64,000 bases of DNA from Blastomyces gilchristii SLH14081 (GCF_000003855.2 NW_003101647.1:325744-389743); one strand, 5' to 3'. Counted from the stretch's first letter, positions 43,170 through 56,004 are shown. Numbers and translations are program-made. Notes: generated by a model from the sequence alone, not told the origin.

Positions 43170-46100
43170 ATTTCCTTCTCTTCATATTCAGATAATTCTG
43201 AATTTAGTCATTTTCTTATAGCTGCTTGAGTTTCTGATAGAAAGTCTATTAAGTATTTAATTTCTGTCTCAGTTGAGAATAAGAATCTCATATTTAATTA
43301 ATTTAGATCATACTTCTCTTTCAATCTGGCTCTGAGACTATTGTATAATACACAGTGTATTATAATATACTCAGAATTCTCATTTGTATTGCAGAATGAG
43401 CATTCTATTGAGTCAAATCTATCATCAAATCTTTGTATATAAGATTTAAAATAGCCATGTTCTAGTTTCAGCTGTATTATAGATAAGAATATTTTCTTTT
43501 TATATTTAATTGAACAAGATTTTCACTTGAGTTTTATTTCAAATCTTGAATAATATATACTCTTCTTTTGTTTCTACCAGCTTTCATTTCACTTATCTAA
43601 ACAAGATTCTTTTATTTTTCTCTTTATAAAAGATCAGAACATAATTTTTTAAATAGATCTGCTTAATTCTGCACTCTTTTTTACAGCTGAATCAGTCAAT
43701 TCATTATCATGAATATTCATATAAGCAGAAACTCAGTGTAGATGAATTATCAGCTTTGATATTCTTCTCTTTTGAATTTTTAAAACAGAGTTTAAGATCA
43801 GTTCAAGATTCATTTGATCATTATAAATCTGACTATTTCTAAGTCTTTCTAAAGCAGCTTGACTATCAGAGAATATTCATATCTCTTTCAAACAATTTTC
43901 TCTTTTATAAGATTTTATTTCAATGAGTTTGAAAGCTTTCACTATTGTAAATAGTTCAGTATCAAAGACTTTATATTCACAGTCTAGATTTCAGAAATCT
44001 GAGATAAAATTAATATTATCTTCAGTATAAGCAATGCCTGTGCCTAATCTATTCAAGTTCTCATTTTTTGAGTCATCTGAATAAATCAGAATAGAGTCTT
44101 TTATATTAATTGTAGAAATTCTCTTTAAATGCTGTTCATATTCTTTCTCTTTTAATAGTTCACTTATTTATAAGTCTATAAGAGATTCAAGCTTTTCTCT
44201 TCAGAGTAATAACTTCTCATGATTAACTTTTTCAATATTTAAAGAAGAAAATTGATTTTTAATCAGAGAGCATAGTCTGTACAGTTGAGAACACATTTTC
44301 TTTGAAGAATTATTTTCATTTCAATCAAGAAATCTATTTCAATTCAGTTCATTTCCAGAGTTAATTAATGAAAATGAAGAAGAGACTCTTTCTCTGATTA
44401 TATGATTTAAGCTTATCTTTACAACTCTCAGAGCATAGTTCATACAGGCCTTTTCAAATCTAATAGCAGAAGAAGGAATTGAAGCTTCAATTTCCATTAT
44501 TTTAATAGAAGATGATTTAAATGCTTTCAGAATTCTTCTCAAGACTCTGTTTTACAGACTTTGAAAGAGTTCAGTAAAATTCTCTTGATTATTTCATCAA
44601 ACTTAAACTTCATAATCAGTGACTGATGTAATACAGGCTATATATAACTGTCTCATAGCCTGGAAGAATAGACCTCTCTCTGTATTTGATAGTCTGATTA
44701 TGTTATTTAATAGTCTTTCTGCCTTGACAGTTCTTTGTTGAATGTGATATTTAAAATTCAACTTAGAGTTTAATCATACTTCTAATCATTTGATATTTAC
44801 ACTGGGTTTAATCTCTCTATTTAAAAGAGTTAGAGATAGTTCTTTCTCATTGAATTTAGAAAAGAAATGAATTAACTCAGTTTTATTTATATTAAATTGA
44901 ATTTGATTGATATCTACTCTAATAAAGATTTTCTTTACAGCTTCTTCAATTACTTTTAAATTCTCTTTGATAGTTTTTGAGCTGTAGACTAGACTAATAT
45001 CATTCATATAACTCAGAGATTACACTATTCTCATATTTCTATTTTTGAATAGATATGCAGTGTATATTGCAAATAAAATGAGTGAGATTGAAGATCTCTG
45101 TGATACTTCTATTTTTATCTCAGTCTTATCTTATTTCATTTCATCAAAGAAGAGTTATATAATTCTTTTAGATATAAAACAGTTAACTCATTTTATTAGA
45201 GAAAGTGACAGTTTTAATATCTTCAATATCTGAATTAACTTTGACTTTGAAACATGATCAAATGCTTCTTTTATATCAATAAAAACTGCAGTTGAGACCA
45301 GACTCTCATACTTTGCTATTTAAATATCATGAACAACTGAGAGAACAGTGTCAATTGCAGAACACTGTTTTCTATCTCTTATTTATTCACTGAATAAAAG
45401 AGAATCATCTATAGAGCTTATAAAAGATAGTTGAGTAGCTATTATCTTTTCTAAAACCTTTTCTAGACAGTTCAATAGAGATATTACTCTATATGACTTA
45501 GAAATTGAAGTTTTTCTATTAGATTTTATAAGAATCACTTCAGTGACTTCTCTTCAGCATTCAGAATGATATTCATTTTTCAAGAGATTGAAAAAGAGCT
45601 CAAAATATTCATTCTTTAAGTAGAAATATGTATTTTGAATAATCAAGTGATTAATTGAATCAGGATCTGCAGCAGTTTTAACAGAACTTGAGAAGATAGC
45701 TGACTCTAATTTATCTTGTGTAAGATCAGGTCATTCTCAGTCATTTTCATCAATATAGTTGAGAAGTGATATATTCTCTTTCTCTGAATCTGAATCTGAA
45801 TCTGGTGAGTTCTGAAAGAGAATTCTTATGAAAGCTTGACATTTTTTCTTAAAAGAGTTTACTGTATATGATTCATTCTGAAACTTATATTCTAAGGCTG
45901 GAAGTTTTGCTACACTTCTTGTTTTAGTATAGTTAAAAGCTTTAAAAACTTTCTTCTCTTATACTTCTTTAAGAAATTTATTCCAGCAGTCTGTTTTAGC
46001 TCTTTTAATATCTAAGAAATATTCATTTCTGACAGCTTTGAACTCTTCATCAGATATTACATCATTCTTTCAATCTCTTCTAGCAGTAGCTAATTCTTTT

Positions 46101-47119
46101 CTTTTAGATGAGATATTCTCATTTCATCAAGGTTTTGAATACTCAGAAGATTTTCTTTTTGAAATATTATCTCTAACACTTGTTAGAATAATAGATGTAA
46201 TAAGCTTCACTCTATTCTCAAGCATTTCATTTGAGATATCTTGATCAGAATTTCAATATAGCTCATTCTATCTTTCAGATTTTAACAGTTTTATGCTTTC
46301 TTTAACTGCTTTTCAATCAGCTTTTTCAAAGTTATACTGATTAGAGAGAAGAGGATTTTCACTCATTTGTTTTTCACTCAGTTCAATATCAAATTGAATA
46401 ATCTCATGACCTGATTCTGATGTCTCATTTGAATTAATAAATCAGTTTACAAGTCTTCTTTCTATTAGATTTTATAATATGAAGATTAGATCTATAATAG
46501 ACTTCTATTTCATGTCTTTTCTAAAGAATGTTTGTTGATCAGACTTATTAATCAAATCTATTGAATACTCAAAGATTCATTCAATCAGATTATCAGCTCT
46601 CACTGCTCTCTTGCATTCTGAATTTCATCAGAGATGATGTGCATTGAAATCTTCTGCAATTATAGAGTTTCTTGATGAAGTTATGTTCAGAAATCCTCTA
46701 TCAATTGTTCAGATATTATTATTTTTCTTCAATGACTTTTCATTATAGATATTTATAAGCTGTATAGTATTAAACTCATTTTCTTTATCTATAATATCAC
46801 TCATCAGAATATCAGAGTCAGATATGATATTAAATCTTAGATTAAATTAATATCTTGATCTCTTTCTTTTATAGATCACTACTCTTGACTTTATCTCAGA
46901 CTTTTGAGATAGAAAGCAGTAGTAGCTTGAATGAGAAATGATGTAATTTTGCTCAGCATCAAAATTCGGTTCCTGAAGTAGTATAAAATCAACTTTTTAT
47001 TCAAATGTAATTTAAAGACAAGAATAAATACAACTTGAGTTTCTATTCACATTATTTTGAATAAATATGATTTTTGAAGAGTTTTTAAACTTTTTTTGTT
47101 GTTTTTGTTATATATTCAT
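43170..47119 (-). pseudogene. LINE A ORF2: endonuclease, reverse transcriptase, RNase H
   Basis: Degenerate frame with many stops of the kind RIP makes. Recognisable pieces on the minus strand: endonuclease-like QEPNF and EDFNAHHL (near 46960 and 46650), reverse transcriptase SYMNDISLVYSS (near 45000, where the catalytic YxDD now reads Asn in place of the first Asp), KAFKSSSIKIMEIEA downstream, RNase H-like DSQAALERL (near 43860), and a terminal cysteine motif CSFCNTNENSEYIIIHC (near 43380). This order is typical of Tad1-clade LINEs. The start is 30 bp below the end of ORF1. Confidence 0.8.
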
Positions 47120-47148
47120 ACTAAAAGAGAGTAGAGATAGAGTAGGAT

Positions 47149-48753
47149 CTAGTCACTATCATCAGATAGTAGATTATAACTATTTTGAAAAGTAGGAATC
47201 TTAACTGCTTGCATTATATCTAGTTTATCATCAGAGTCATTTCTCAATTCTCTAATCTTAATAGAAGTTTGAGAATTCAAATTCTGTTTACATTTAGCTG
47301 AAGAATTGAAGTTTGAAGATTTAGATAGTTGAGAGTTTCTTCTTTTTAAGCTTGCAGTTATAAGTCTACTAACTTGACTCTTCTCTTCAGTTCTAGATTG
47401 ACTTTGAGCTTCATCTTTTCTTCAGTTCTTTTGAGTTCTAGAAGCAAACATACATTCTTTTGAGCTAGATGCATGTTTTTCTTTGTAATTAGAGCACTTA
47501 AGCAGAGTGTATTAACATATTTCACCTCTTTTTGAGCATGTTTCACATTTATACTCACTAGTTTTGTGATCTCTGGCACAGAATGCACATTTTGAGTCTC
47601 TAAAATATGAGATTGCAAAGTGTTCATATCTTTGACAGTTTAAACACTGTGTTTGAGCTTTGAGATTCATTCTTGAGTCTTTGTATTCATGAACTCTCAT
47701 TTTCAAATCTGCTACTCTTACTTCAGAGATCTTTGACTGTTCAAGTGTTTTTATATATACTAGAACAGAGGCATTTCTTCTACTTTGTCTGAACTCAATT
47801 GAATTTAGTCATACAGACTTCTTTCTCAGTTGAATAGAGTTGTATTCTTTCAATTCATTTTTGAGAAGTAGCATTTCTTCTTCACAGTCAAAAATTTCAA
47901 CTGAAATATTATGAAGAATGAATTTGTCTCACTTTTCATCTCTTTCAGATAGAATTATTGTGTTTAGCAAAGATTCTACTGCTGACTTTCAGAGATTCTC
48001 ATTCTGAATAAGGAATTCAGCACTGAATTCAGACATTGTAGTCAGAATGATAGAGTTTTCAAAGAATGATGACTTAATTGAAGTTATAACTGATTTTTGA
48101 ACTTTAATATCAGTCATTAACTGAGAAAAGAACTGCTGATTAATTTCATTTCTGATTCTGAAAATGAGATTTGAGTTTAGCCTGTTTCTTTGCAGAATAT
48201 TCTGGTTTAAGACTTTGAGAATAAGTCTTCTATTTCTGAAGATTTGAAAGTTTTTCTCTTTTTACATTTTCTTTTCCACTTTTCTATGAATAGAGGCATG
48301 AGCAGTATTCTTCTCAGTTTTCTCAGGATTTTGAGCAGGTTTTGAGATAGCAGGTTTAAAGATAGCAGATTCAGCTGCTTGAGCATATATTTTCTTCTGA
48401 TTCAAAGAAGAAGAAGAAGTAGAAAAAAAGAAAGAAGAAGAGTAAGATGAAGAGTCAGTGATTGTACTAGGAATTTTCAAGGTTTTTTGAACTGTGTTTG
48501 AGATTTCAAGTTTGAACTTGATCATCTTCTGTAGTTATCTAGCCTGAGTATGAAGAATTAATAGAACTTCTTCATTCATCTCACTCAGACACTGCTTTTC
48601 AAGAATCTTGCTTACTTTTTCAAGTTCCTGTATTTCAAGAACTTGTTATTTCTCTATTTCTTCTTTCTTTCTTCTCTTCAGAATTTCAATCTCAGAAATA
48701 GCATTTGAGAAAGCATCTTTTTCCACATCAACTGAGTGTATTTTTAAACTCAT
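47149..48753 (-). pseudogene. LINE A ORF1 (gag-like, zinc knuckles)
   Basis: 535 codons in one frame from MSLKIHSVDVEKDAFS to the stop at 47149, broken by a few TAA/TAG codons that fit CAA/CAG to stop mutation. A Ser-rich N-terminal region is followed near 47700-47520 by cysteine knuckles (CLNCQRYEHFAISYF, CAFCARDHKTSEYKC, CETCSKRGEIC). Nucleic-acid binding is expected from the family. Confidence 0.8.
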
Positions 48754-49785
48754 TGTTTTCACTCAATGAAAAGTTGATCAGACTGTTTCAATTGAGATAT
48801 TTCTAAGTCTGTTTTCAATTGAAAAGTTGATCAGACTGTTTCAAAAGAAGAATAAAAGACTTTTGTATATAAAACACCTGATTTTTTTCACACTAGTTCA
48901 GTAACTAGATTAGATTTTTAAAGAGAATCTAATAAACTAAAATTGATTTTTGAGATAAATTAATAAAATCTTTATAATCTCTTTCTTGAGATACAGTGAG
49001 AAAAAGTATGATATCAATTGATAATAAATCAGATAATATGACAGTTTTTGAGAGAAAAACTGACAAAAAATAAATCAATTTTTTGCAGAGAAATTGATTA
49101 AAACTATTCAATTTTATTCTAAATCATTCAATTCTTCTCACACAACAAGTGTGCAACTCAAATCAGTTAATAAAGAGTGTAAAAAAGAATTAAGTATTAA
49201 TGAAAGCTCTTCAGTCACTGAAAAAGTAATTCTTACTTAAAAGAATATGAAATTATGACAGAAAACAACTCTGGTTTTAATTCTTTGTAAGAATATTGTA
49301 TAAAACCCAGAGAAAAACACCTTACTTTTTCAAGAGAAGTAAAAAACTATTTCTAAGATCTTTTTTTTGCATTAACTGCTGCAGAAGAATGAGATAGAAA
49401 CTGCTAAGATATGCACTACTGTATATCTCTTATCAAGACTTTCCCTCTTCAGAGTCTTGATATTATAGAGAATATAAGTCTGTTTCTATATAATAATATA
49501 AATATTGTCAGCGGGATGTAGAGAAACTGGTTATTTATATCTTAAAATAGAAGACTTTGTCAATGATTATATCAATATAGAGTTAATTCTCAAATTCAAT
49601 AGAAACCTAGTGTTGCTGTTCTCAATCTCTTGCAGAATCTAGTGAATATTGAGGTATTAAAACTAGATTTAATATATCTCACTGTGCAGGGATCAAAGGC
49701 TCAGTCAGATCTTGAAGTATACTGATTTTATAGTTGTTGATGTGCTGTTGACTCATTGTCCACTGATTATGTATTGAATGCTGTT

Positions 49786-50100
49786 GCTGAGGTATCTTTT
49801 TGTATCATTCTGCCGGGGATGGGCCAGATTGAGAGGGGTAGTACAAGGGTGAGACTTGGTGTTGAAGTCTAGATACACTGGCGACAGACTGTGGAGGTTG
49901 CACTTCAGAAGAGTCTGTTGATTATGTGCTTGATATTATCGCCGAGGTATCTTTTTGTATTTTTCTGCCGGGGATGGGCCAGATTGGGAAGGGCGGTACG
50001 AGGGTGAGACTTGGCGTTGGTGTTTTGGAACATCAAAGATGGACAGGGTTTTCGCGGAGGTCGCTCCTCGGATATCTCCACAACTACAGGTCGGGGATCT
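49786..50100 (-). repeat. 5' UTR tandem monomers of LINE A
   Basis: The motif GAGGTATCTTTTTGTAT...CTGCCGGGGATGGGCCAGAT occurs at about 49788 and again at about 49943, a period of about 155 bp. LINE B has the equivalent pair near 63026 and 63188. Confidence 0.75.
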
Positions 50101-50381
50101 TCCAAAATCGAGAAGATTGGTGCATATGGCTAGGTCACTTCACCTTACAATTTGTATGGCACTCTGGCCCGGGGTTGTGGTGTGGTAGGGGAGAACAGGG
50201 GATAATCCCACACAGGAGTTTCGAACAACGTCCGGTTCACGTTTGGCTGGATAACTTCACCACCACACAGGGTATGCGGTCGGCGATGGGGTCAGAATGC
50301 TCGTATGATCGAGGGCTTTTCGATGGATCTATCGGCGGGTTCTTATTCGAAAAATCGAGCGAGTTCGTGGTGGAGCGGTCG

Positions 50382-50393
50382 ACTAGATAACTT
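50382..50393 (+). repeat. Target-site duplication of LINE A (right)
   Basis: ACTAGATAACTT, identical to 42753-42764. Confidence 0.88.
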
Positions 50394-52240
50394 ATTAATA
50401 GAATAATTACTTATTATAAGAAGACTTCTGACTTATAAGATAAAACTGAGATCAGTTTTTATCAGAGTATGAAATTTAATAATAAGATAACAGAGAAACT
50501 TTAGAATAAAGAAAAACAGAGTTAATATTTATCTGCAGAATTTATTCATTTTAACTTATTAAATTCTTCACTATTTCCCATCTTCAGAATGCTGACTTTT
50601 AATGATAATCTGAATTAATCTATCTATTACACTGTAGATAATCTTATAAATCTTATATAGATAATACTATAGAATTAAATAACTACAGCTGAAATTGCTT
50701 AATATCTCATTATATCTGTCTCTGTACAAAGAGATACTATGAGAGATGAGTTGTAGAAATATTAAAAGAAAGTTAAATATATACTAGATATCAAATCAGT
50801 AATTATATTTAATAACTTTAATTATAAAGTCTGATATATTAATATATTAACTGATGCAGAAGTTATTAATAAAACTGACATTCTATTAAGAACTTAATAA
50901 GAATTCTCTTTTATATGTTATATCAACTCTGAGAAGTGAAAGATCTGTTTCAAGTCTTTATATAGATGTATACTATTAAGTCTTATTAAAAATGTTTAAA
51001 CTACTATTAAAATCTTAAAAGCTAATAATACTGAGACTCTGTGAGATAAGATTAATATTGAATATATAATATCACTGACTGAAGAATAAGTTAATATCTT
51101 TAAGAAATTAACAAAGTTATAAGTCAAGAATAATAATTATCTTACTTTTTAGAGATATTTCTACTATCTTATTATCTATTACAAGAAGCTCTGTCAGAGT
51201 ACTGAGAATATATATCATGATCTTTTTCTCAACAATCTACAAGATTATTAAAGATTATTTATTAAGATATATTTGAATGAGTTTTTCTTTACTGATCAGA
51301 GACTCATTGTTAATATTAATATCAATAATTTAATAAAGTAACTGATTAATCATACATTCAAGAAGATTATCACTGAGTAGAAAAAGCAGTCTTAGACTGA
51401 TTCTGTGACTGTGAAAAAGAACAAGAATAAAGATAAGAATAAAGATAAGAATAAAAGTATATCTGTATGAAAGTGCACTCACTGCAGAAGATATGAATAT
51501 ACTGTTGATAAATATTTCATCTTATACTCTGATAAAAAGAAAAAGAAGATGAATAAGAAGAATGATGATAAGAAGAAAGAGAAGAAGAATGACTTAATAA
51601 GTTCTCAATCAGCAGTAAATACAGTAATTGCAAAGATTAAGTTCTATTTCTCTTTCACAGTCACTGAAAAATCATTCTCTAAATCTTGGTATTTGAACAC
51701 ATGTACAAGTCTGAATATAATAAGTGAGCTTCATTCTTTCTCAAATATTAAATCTTTTAATAGTAACATCTCTGTTAATTCTGTGATTAGAGAAACTGAG
51801 TTTATCAAGAAGATTAAGACTGTTATCTTGAAGATTGAGAATAATGATGTTAACTTACAGAATGTTTACTATATTTCTAATATTACAGTTAATCTGCTCT
51901 TATTTACAAAGCTTGAAGATCAGAGATTTCAATTTATATTATCTTTTATAATTTCCTCATTTTTCATTTGCAGAGCTCTGAATGATGTTATTTTTCATAC
52001 AGTTTGAACTGCTCAGAATAACATATATAAGATTGATAAGTAGAAGTTTAATAAGAATCTTAATCATCTGAACAAGACAGTCAAGTATATTGCAATGATA
52101 CTTTACAAGTATGATTTTAATCAAAAAGTGGATCTTTCTGTGACTGCTATTACTACTGTTAATAACATTGATTCTGTGAACATGAGAACACAGATATCAA
52201 AGATATTAAAGACTCTTTTAAATTAATACTATAATCTCAG

Positions 52241-52747
52241 TTAAACTGACCGTGTGACCGTGTCTGAGATCAGGACCAGATTTTTTGATAGTTTCATTAT
52301 CAATTTGACTGATTTCATTACATGGTTTTAACATTAGATAGTAGTCTCATACTGTCTCAGTGAGACTTACTGTCTACTCTTGTCACATTTTTCAAATGAG
52401 ACCATGATTTCCACTTCTCAATTTAAATTATTTTTATTGCTTTAAATAACTTTAAATCTTATTTAAGTGTTATCAAAAAGCGTTACTTTTTAAAAAATTA
52501 AAAATAGTCTAAAAAAACCTTAAAATGTCTAAAAATAGTAACTTTATGCCAAGAATGAGACTAAATGAGATCAAATGAAACCACTTTTTCATTTTTTTCA
52601 AGTCATGATTTCATTTTAAGATCTGATATATAGTCACTTTACATGTTTTTTTAATAGCCAGTCCCAGCGGGATTCACGTCAAGAAATGTATGAGACCAGA
52701 TCAAATGAGATCAAATGTGAAATTCATGGTCTCAGCGGCCAGTCTAA
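52241..52747 (+). mobile_element. Non-autonomous TIR element inserted in copia-1
   Basis: 507 bp bounded by TTAAACTGACC and GGCCAGTCTAA (imperfect terminal inverted repeats). Direct repeats TCTCAG lie immediately outside (52235-52240 and 52748-52753); the repeat can be read as up to 9 bp (TAATCTCAG) if the boundary is moved. No coding capacity. Related copies lie at 31050-31555, 38718-38818, 32000-32060 and 30416-30471. The superfamily is not certain. Confidence 0.75.
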
Positions 52748-55588
52748 TCTCAGTCACATTCACACTGATGCTATAATTACTATGGCCAAGAATTCTCATA
52801 CTGAAGTCACTATTAAAGATTTTAAGACTAAGTTCTTTTACAAAGAATGTGTCAAGATAGATATGATATGAGATTATTCAAAAACACTGATATCTAGATT
52901 CATTCAACTTATTGAGAAGATTCATATTAATCTTATAGATAATAAATGTACATTGAAAGATCTCTCTGATTACTTCTTAGAGTTCTGTCAGAGAATTAAA
53001 TACTGAATGCTTATCATCTGTGATGTGACTTGCTACTGTTGAGTATATTTTTTAAAGTTCAAGAATGAGACTGTTTAATACTGTGAGTTATGACTCAGAT
53101 TCATGAGTAATCTCAGATATACAGTCTCTGCTTTTCTACAGACTGATATTGATGATGTTTTCCAATTCACATGTATACACACAGTCATGAATTCATATGA
53201 TATTAAATGAGAACTAACAGTATCACATTCATCACATTAGAATAGCATTTTCAAATGTGAGATCTGCACTATCATGAGACAGATTAGAGCTGCTCTTTTA
53301 AAAGATAATCTCTCTAAGAAGTTCTGAGCAGATGTTCTAGAGACAGTGATTATAATAATTAATAATACTCTCACATCTACAGTTCTTTACAACTTGAAAT
53401 TTTAATTCTCTATCACAGAGACTCTCATGATTCTAAGTTCATATAAGATTTCTTGATGTGCACTTATGAATACTCTGCTGAATATGAGATATTTTCACTG
53501 ATTAAGTGCAGAGGTTTTTATTCACTTGTATGAATCTCAGAAGCCTGTGAATAAGCTCTCTTTATATACTGATTTCTATCACATCATTGAATTCAGTGAT
53601 ACATTGATATATCATCTATGACACTCTGAATCTGATAAGATTATTATCAGTAGTGATGTGAGATTCTTAATTACTGAAAAATCAGAATCAGTTATCACAT
53701 CTGTGACACTTATTAATAATGTCAGTGAACTGAAACCTGATATTCATCTGATTAATGATGAAGATGCTTTCAATATTAATAATCTGAATTTCACATGATT
53801 ACAGCCTGTAAAATCACTGACTACTTACACTTTAAGCTCTGTTACAGATAATCTTCTGAAGTTCTACAAGAATGTCACATCTCAGTCAGATAGAATAGAA
53901 GATTATTGAAAGAAGTTTATATAATATGAGATTACTGATCTGAAGAGATGTAATACATGAAGTTTGATCTCTAGATCTGATATCTCAAGAGATGAACTGA
54001 TTACTTCAAACTGTTAAGTGTTTCTTAAGAAAGATAGATCTGCAGATCTGAATACTGATTCTGATAATATTCTTAGAAAATCATGTTAAGTGATTTATAA
54101 TAACTGACTTAAGAAGAATTCTAGAGAAGAGATCTATGCTTCTATTATCACTGATACTGTCAATTGTATTCTTTTTACAATAGCAGTACTATGTGATTGA
54201 ACACTTTATCAAGTGAATATAATAATGATATATCTGTATAAGTGCCTCACTAAGAAGATCTATATAAGATAATTTATCAGTTTTGAGACAGATTCACTGA
54301 AAACACTTATCTGTGTAGTTGAAAGTAGTTTATATAATCTGAACCCTGCAGTGAAGATCTGATATAATTACTTAACAGCTCTATTAAGTAATCTTGAATT
54401 TACAGTCAGTGTCTATGATTCAGTACTCTGATATCATATATTTAGATATTATCTCTATATGATAATCTATGTTGATGATCTTAACATTATATTCAAAGTT
54501 TCTGAGAATGCTGATTAACTAGTGAGTATACTCAGTGAGAAATTAAAAGTCAGGAATCTACATCAGTCAATCAAGTATTTAAGTATGAAAGTTAATTATT
54601 CAGATAAAGAAATTGATTTGATATATTATCAATATATTAAATATCTTATTAAAGATTTCTATCTTGATAATACAGCTGTCATCAGAACATTAATGAAGAA
54701 TGAATTCTATATTAATGATTCTTCTATATCTGAGAAAGAGGCTGATTTCACAATTCAGTGATATCAATATAATATGAATTACTTGTAATATCTTGCAGTT
54801 AAAACACATTCTGATATCACTTATACTGTCTCACTACTCACTCAATGAAATATTGATTCAATATCTCAATATTAAAAGGCTCTATTATACATTATATGTT
54901 ATTTAAAAAGAATCATGAATCTGAGCATTTTCTATGAATGCAGTCTGTATAAGAGATCTGTTTCTATTATTTCTACTGATTTCTCTATTCTTTCTGATTT
55001 CTCTGATGATTTCTATCTACTCTTCAGCTACTCAGATTCTGATTAAGCTGGCTTCTTAAATAATGATAGAAAATCAACATTCAGCTATGTTTTTAAGCTC
55101 ACAGACAGCCTGATTTTATAATATTTGATAAAGTAATCTTGTATATCTCTAAGTTTTAATGAGACTGAATATATGACTCTTAGTGAGACAGTTCATGAGA
55201 TAATATAAATCTGAAATCTCATGATTGAGCTTGGCTTTATTACTACATCTCTGATATGAATTCTTGCTGATAATAAGAATATTATAGATTTTACAAAGAT
55301 AACAGTCATTACAGTCTGAAGTAAGTACATTGATACACATTTTCATTTTTTATATTAACAGTTGAATCAGAGAATTATTGATTTAAAATACATTCTCACT
55401 GCTCAGATAGCAGTGAATGAACTCACTAAACTTCTAGATACTGTGATATTTATATAATTCATGATTTTACTAGGTCTTACAGATGTAAAAGTTGAGAATG
55501 TTTAATTTTACATTTGTATTTGATTTTGACAGACTATCTTGATGATTTGAGTGTTTTTGTATGTGATTTTTATTATCTTGAGAGAGAG

Positions 55589-55698
55589 TGTTGGCTGTTA
55601 CAGCTGTTATAGTTAGTGATTTCACTAGATCATGTAACTTACTACTATATTATATTCTTGTAGATAGATCTATTAATACAACCTTCAACTATTCTATA
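55589..55698 (+). repeat. Copia-1 3' LTR
   Basis: 110 bp, TGTTGGCTGTTACAGC to AACTATTCTATA. Compared with the 5' LTR it carries C to T and G to A changes throughout. Confidence 0.85.
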
Positions 55699-55824
55699 GT
55701 ACTAAATCAGAGGGTTAGGTAATACCAGTTACCTCTGAGTCACAATGCGTCGCTAGAAATTTCTGTCGCAGCGCACGCCTCAGTGGCGTTGCCGTAGCGA
55801 TCGCTCCGCCTACACGTGATCTCA
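55699..55824. other. Short unmutated segment between elements
   Basis: About 125 bp with normal GC and several CG (for example CGCAGCGCACGCCTCAGTGG). Nothing is recognised in it. Sharply bounded by the copia-1 LTR on the left. Confidence 0.5.
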
Positions 55825-55827
55825 TAT

Positions 55828-55922
55828 GTTCTTGAAGGATAACATTGTTATGTTGTGTATGTAATCTATCTACGCGAGTTACACTAAATGAATAGGTTGA
55901 AGTGGCACGTGACTAGAGTAGA
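55828..55922 (-). repeat. Partial LTR related to the copia-2 LTR
   Basis: TTGAAGGATAACATTGTTAT, GTAATCTATCTA and GGCACGTGACTAGAGTAGA match the copia-2 LTR in order, but the last part of the LTR is missing. It ends exactly where copia-2 begins, suggesting that copia-2 inserted into an older LTR. Confidence 0.6.
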
Positions 55923-55990
55923 TGTTGAAGAATAACATTGTTATCTATATGTAATCTATCTAAGGTGAACCTATATATAAGTTGAGTGGC

Positions 55991-56004
55991 ACGTGATTAG
56001 GGTA
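55991..56004 (+). repeat. Target-site duplication of LINE B (left)
   Basis: ACGTGATTAGGGTA; the right copy at 63641-63654 reads ACGTGATTAGAGTA, one G/A difference. Confidence 0.8.

Larger units (their letters stand above)
42765..50381 (-). mobile_element. LINE A, full-length Tad1-like retrotransposon
   Basis: 7.6-kb non-LTR element on the minus strand, from a GC-rich 5' end at 50381 to a (TAA)n tail at 42765. It has 5' UTR monomers (about 49786-50100), ORF1 (48753-47149) and ORF2 (47119 to about 43170), both with RIP stops, then twin 3' hairpins. Flanked by the 12-bp duplication ACTAGATAACTT. Inserted into copia-1. Confidence 0.88.
42352..55698 (+). mobile_element. Copia-1 LTR retrotransposon, RIP-inactivated and interrupted
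   Basis: Two 110-bp LTRs enclose a degraded gag-pol on the plus strand. Seen in order: CCHC-like knuckle (KCTHCRRYEYTVDKYF, near 51470), a protease-like SWYLNTCTS (near 51690; the expected Asp-Thr-Gly reads Asn-Thr-Cys), integrase-like HTDAIITMAKN and QTDIDDVFQF segments (52760-53160), reverse transcriptase IYVDDLNIIF (near 54466) and the RNase H end NELTKLLD (near 55420). The purine-rich tract CTTGAGAGAGAG precedes the 3' LTR. LINE A (42765-50381) and a TIR element (52241-52747) are inserted in it. Flanking pentamers GCGCT and GTACT differ only by transitions. Confidence 0.85.

Noticed and set aside
44786..45007. Separate small gene with YMNDI motif
   Set aside because: It is the reverse transcriptase core of LINE A ORF2 between RIP-made stops, not an independent gene.
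51549..52007. Independent 152-codon plus-strand gene
   Set aside because: It continues the copia-1 gag-pol frame (knuckle then protease region).
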